Positions 61,369-64,000 of a stretch of DNA of 64,000 bases are shown here, piece after piece. The notes beneath the pieces are model-generated. The model was given only the letters and a program-made list of their open reading frames with translations, made no database searches and was not told the origin of the DNA. The DNA is from Owenia fusiformis. Lineage: Eukaryota > Annelida > Polychaeta > Sabellida > Oweniidae. The first letter of the stretch is position 1; every line of letters begins with the position of its first letter. Location: positions 33,052,538-33,116,537 of the forward strand of contig CAIIXF020000007.1 of assembly GCA_903813345.2 (NCBI GenBank), in the 5' to 3' direction. The translations under genes and the position numbers were made by a program.

Positions 61369-63335
61369 GTCAGCCCCGGCGAAAAAGCATGGAATAATTC
61401 CTGATTATTCGTGAATTATTCATCAATATTCATGTAAAATATTCATGAATAATCCACCAATGAAGAATAATTATTCATGAACTATTCATGAATATGCGTG
61501 ATCATCAATTTGGACACTTCCCCAAAATTCTTCAAAACTGAATTACTGGAATATTCATGAATAAACTTTCAAGGACCCGTGAAGAATAAACAAGAACAAA
61601 AAAGAAAGAAATATCAAGGAATTTTTGAAGAATAAACATGAATTTATATTCCTTTTTATTCTTCACATTCTGATTCAGCAAAAATCATGAATTCTTCAAG
61701 CATATGCTTGAACATCAATTTGGATATTCTTCATTATTCTTCAAAATCCTTCTATGTTCATCATTTATTACTCATTTTTCATCATATGATAACTAGCACA
61801 CCTGCCATGAATTATTCAAGAATAAAGATGAATAAAAATTTTAATTGTCGTGGAATTTTATAAGAATAAAGAAGGAGAAATTTTTATGAATCTTTAAGAA
61901 TACACAAGAATGAGCATTCATGATTTTTGACGAATAAACAAGAATTAATATTCTTCTTTATTCTTCAAATTTCTAGTAAGCAAATTCATGAATTATTCAA
62001 GCATATGCTTGAACATCAATTTGGACATTCTTCATTATTCTTCACAATCCTTCTATGTTCATCATTTATTCCCCAAATTTTCATCATATGATAACTTGCT
62101 CACCTGCCATGAATTATTAAAGAATAAAGATGAATAGAAATCCTGATTATCAGGAATTTTTTAAGAATAAAGAAGGAGAAATCTTTATGAATCTTTAAGA
62201 ATACACAAGAATAAACGTTCATGATTTTTGACGAATAAACAAGAATTAATATTCTTCTTTATTCTTCAAATTTCTAGTAAGCAAATTCATGAATTATTCA
62301 AGCATATGCTTGAACATCAATTTGGACATTCTTCATTATTCTTCACAATCCTTCTATATTCATCATTTATTCCCCAAATTTTCATCATATGATAACTTGC
62401 TCACCTGCCATGAATTATTGAAGAATAAAGATGAATAGAAATCCTGATTATCAGGAATTTTTTAAGAATAAAGAAGGAGAAATCTTTATGAATCTTTAAG
62501 AATACACAAGAATAAACATTCATGATTTTTACGAATAAACAAGAATTAATATTCTTCTTTATTCTTCAAATTTCTAGTAAGCAAATTCATGAATTATTCA
62601 AGCATATGCTTGAACATCAATTTGGACATTCTTCATTATTCTTCACAAACCTTCTATGTTCATCATTTATTCCCCAAATTTTCATCATATGATTACTTGC
62701 TCACCTGCCATGAATTATTAAAGAATAAAGATGAATAGATTATCAGAATTTTTTAAGAATAAAGAAGGAAAAATCGTCATGAATCTCTAAGAATAAACAA
62801 GAATAAACATTCTCGTTTTTGAAGAATATATATTAATAAATATTCTTCTTTATTCTTCAAATTTCTAGGAAGCAAATTCAAGAATTATTCAAGCATATGC
62901 TTGGACATCAATTTTGATATTCTTCAATATTCTTCACAATCCCTCTATGTTCATGATTTATTCCTCAATTTTCATCATATGATAACTTGACACTTTCCAT
63001 GAATTATTCAAGAATAAAGATCCTTATTATCAGGGATTTCTTAAGAATAAATGAGAAATCTTCATGAATAAACATTCATGTTTTTGATGAATAAACAAGA
63101 ATTAATATTCTTCTTTATTCTTCAAATTTCTAATCAAATTGATGAATTATTCAAGCATATGCTTGAAAACTAATTCTTAAATATTCATCGGTAATTCTTC
63201 AATTTTCAAACTTCCAGTCACTATTGAGTTCCCAAGAATAAAGATGAATAAACATTCAGGATTATTATTATCACTTTAGAATAATGAAGAATAAATTCTT
63301 CATGAATAAACAAGGATTCCTTTATGATTTTTAAG
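61369..63335 (+). repeat. AT-rich satellite, 300-bp period
   Basis: The palindrome AAGCATATGCTT marks units at 61698, 61999, 62300, 62600, 62891 and 63153; spacing 301, 301, 300, 291 and 262. Units carry 'ttcttctttattcttcaaatttctag', 'gaattattcaagcatatgctt', 'tccccaaattttcatcatatgat' and many GAATAA/TTATTC words in both orientations. The middle units are the most alike. The first 330 bp (61369-61697) have the same words ('attcatgaataatcc') but no clear unit. Confidence 0.85.
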
Positions 63336-63662
63336 AATGAAAATATTTTAAAGAATAAATGATAAAAACTTACCTCATTTCTTTTTACTGAGTTATTCAT
63401 GTATATGCATCATGGGTAGTAATCAGAAAATGCTTCATTATGCATCACCTCAATTTTTTATCTGATGTTTGCACTTTCCCTGAGTTTCTCAAGAATAAAT
63501 ATGAATAAAGAATAAACAATTCAATTGAAGTTACATAGAACTGCTTTATATTATTCTTAACAAATACTGTCAAACTACAAAATGAGTGTCCTTCTACAGG
63601 AAAGTTACAAAGTTACAAATACAAGTGTCTTGTCAAGTTGCAAATACAAGTGTCTTACGCAT

Positions 63663-64000
63663 CTACATTCTATTTTTTAAGCGTAATGCCTTTTGAATGT
63701 TAGCAATTTTTTCCTTCGTAATTTTTGGAGAAGTCTTACAATGTCTTTCCACTAAAGTTAGCACTCTGTTAACATTAGTCTGGTCTAGTGGGGGTCTAGA
63801 GCTCTCTGAACGACTTGATTTTTTCCCGGTGACACTATGGAGTATCAACTCTTCTTCTGTGAAAAAATAGCTTACCAGCTTTTTTGTCACTGAACGGACA
63901 TCACTTGCTGGTAGATGCTTAATAACATCATAAGCAATGTCATTTTCGTCCATATGCATTGCTTTTCTTATTTCAGCAACTTGGTTCTCGAGGTCCTTTA
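63663..64000 (-). CDS. BEN-domain-like protein, C-terminal exon (partial)
   Basis: Open from the right edge to a TAG at 63663; about 112 codons visible. The first part, LENQVAEIRKA, resembles a short coiled coil. The rest has SDVRSVTKKLVSYFFTEEEL, then LHSVTGKKSS and TNVNRVLTLVERHCK and ends KEKIANIQKALRLKNRM. The order (FxxEEL, SVTGK, a helix with a conserved hydrophobic pattern, a final basic helix) matches the second half of BEN domains, which bind DNA in chromatin proteins and some transposon or viral proteins. This is a family-level guess from motifs, not a search. It could be a host gene or part of a DNA transposon. Confidence 0.55.
   Translation of the reverse strand, partial: KDLENQVAEIRKAMHMDENDIAYDVIKHLPASDVRSVTKKLVSYFFTEEELILHSVTGKKSSRSESSRPPLDQTNVNRVLTLVERHCKTSPKITKEKIANIQKALRLKNRM

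Overview
The window is eukaryotic, AT-rich and made mostly of transposable elements. It most resembles an intron-rich marine invertebrate, probably a bivalve-type lophotrochozoan; I infer that from the style of the repeats (TCCG microsatellites joined to blocks rich in AAAATGGCCGCCATTTT), and no species call is possible. No bacterial-style operons, rRNA or CRISPR arrays were seen.

Host genes. One conserved host gene runs along the + strand: NAXE (NAD(P)HX epimerase, also called AIBP or YjeF_N). Four coding exons are visible, at 23270-23378, 41521-41631, 51911-52172 and 56008-56309, with GT-AG introns of about 18.1, 10.3 and 3.8 kb. They encode the last 260 or so residues; the first exon, with start and targeting peptide, was not found. 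A second gene fragment, a BEN-domain-like coding exon on the - strand, enters from the right edge (63663-64000).

Layout. 1-11.2 kb: an old L1/Tx1-like LINE on the - strand (endonuclease remnant to reverse transcriptase to C-terminus), cut into pieces by nested elements of families A, B and C; a CCATGG-rich palindromic element sits at the far left. 12.3-19.3 kb: DNA transposons, including a decayed mariner-like element, a 4.6-kb fold-back element with a Tc1-like element inside, and a palindromic MITE. 19.8-21.1 kb: a complete family A element. 23.3-56.3 kb: NAXE, whose introns hold MITEs, family A, B, D and E elements, a cluster of nested palindromes (29.7-31.8 kb), a nearly intact two-ORF LINE (33.5-40.4 kb, one in-frame stop), two 5'-truncated LINEs of another family, and a 3-kb TIR element. 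56.6-61.4 kb: a pogo/Tigger-like MITE, a second copy of the NAXE-intron MITE, and family D and C elements. 61.4-63.3 kb: a 300-bp-period AT-rich satellite beside the BEN-like exon.

Two themes stand out. First, the 3' ends of two NAXE exons, each together with its splice donor, have been copied into the following intron: three decayed copies for the first visible exon, and about 31 head-to-tail 38-bp units for the third. In the second case the intron becomes an array of decoy donors. Second, several repeat families (A to E here) have unrelated terminal sequences but one shared plan: a short 5' terminal hairpin, a TCCG microsatellite, tandem body units, a 3' inverted copy of the terminus, a 3' hairpin, and in three families a CTRR-TT end. 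Two of them interrupt the L1-like ORF in a way that restores its frame when removed, with no obvious target duplication. This fits Helitron/Helentron-type non-autonomous elements.
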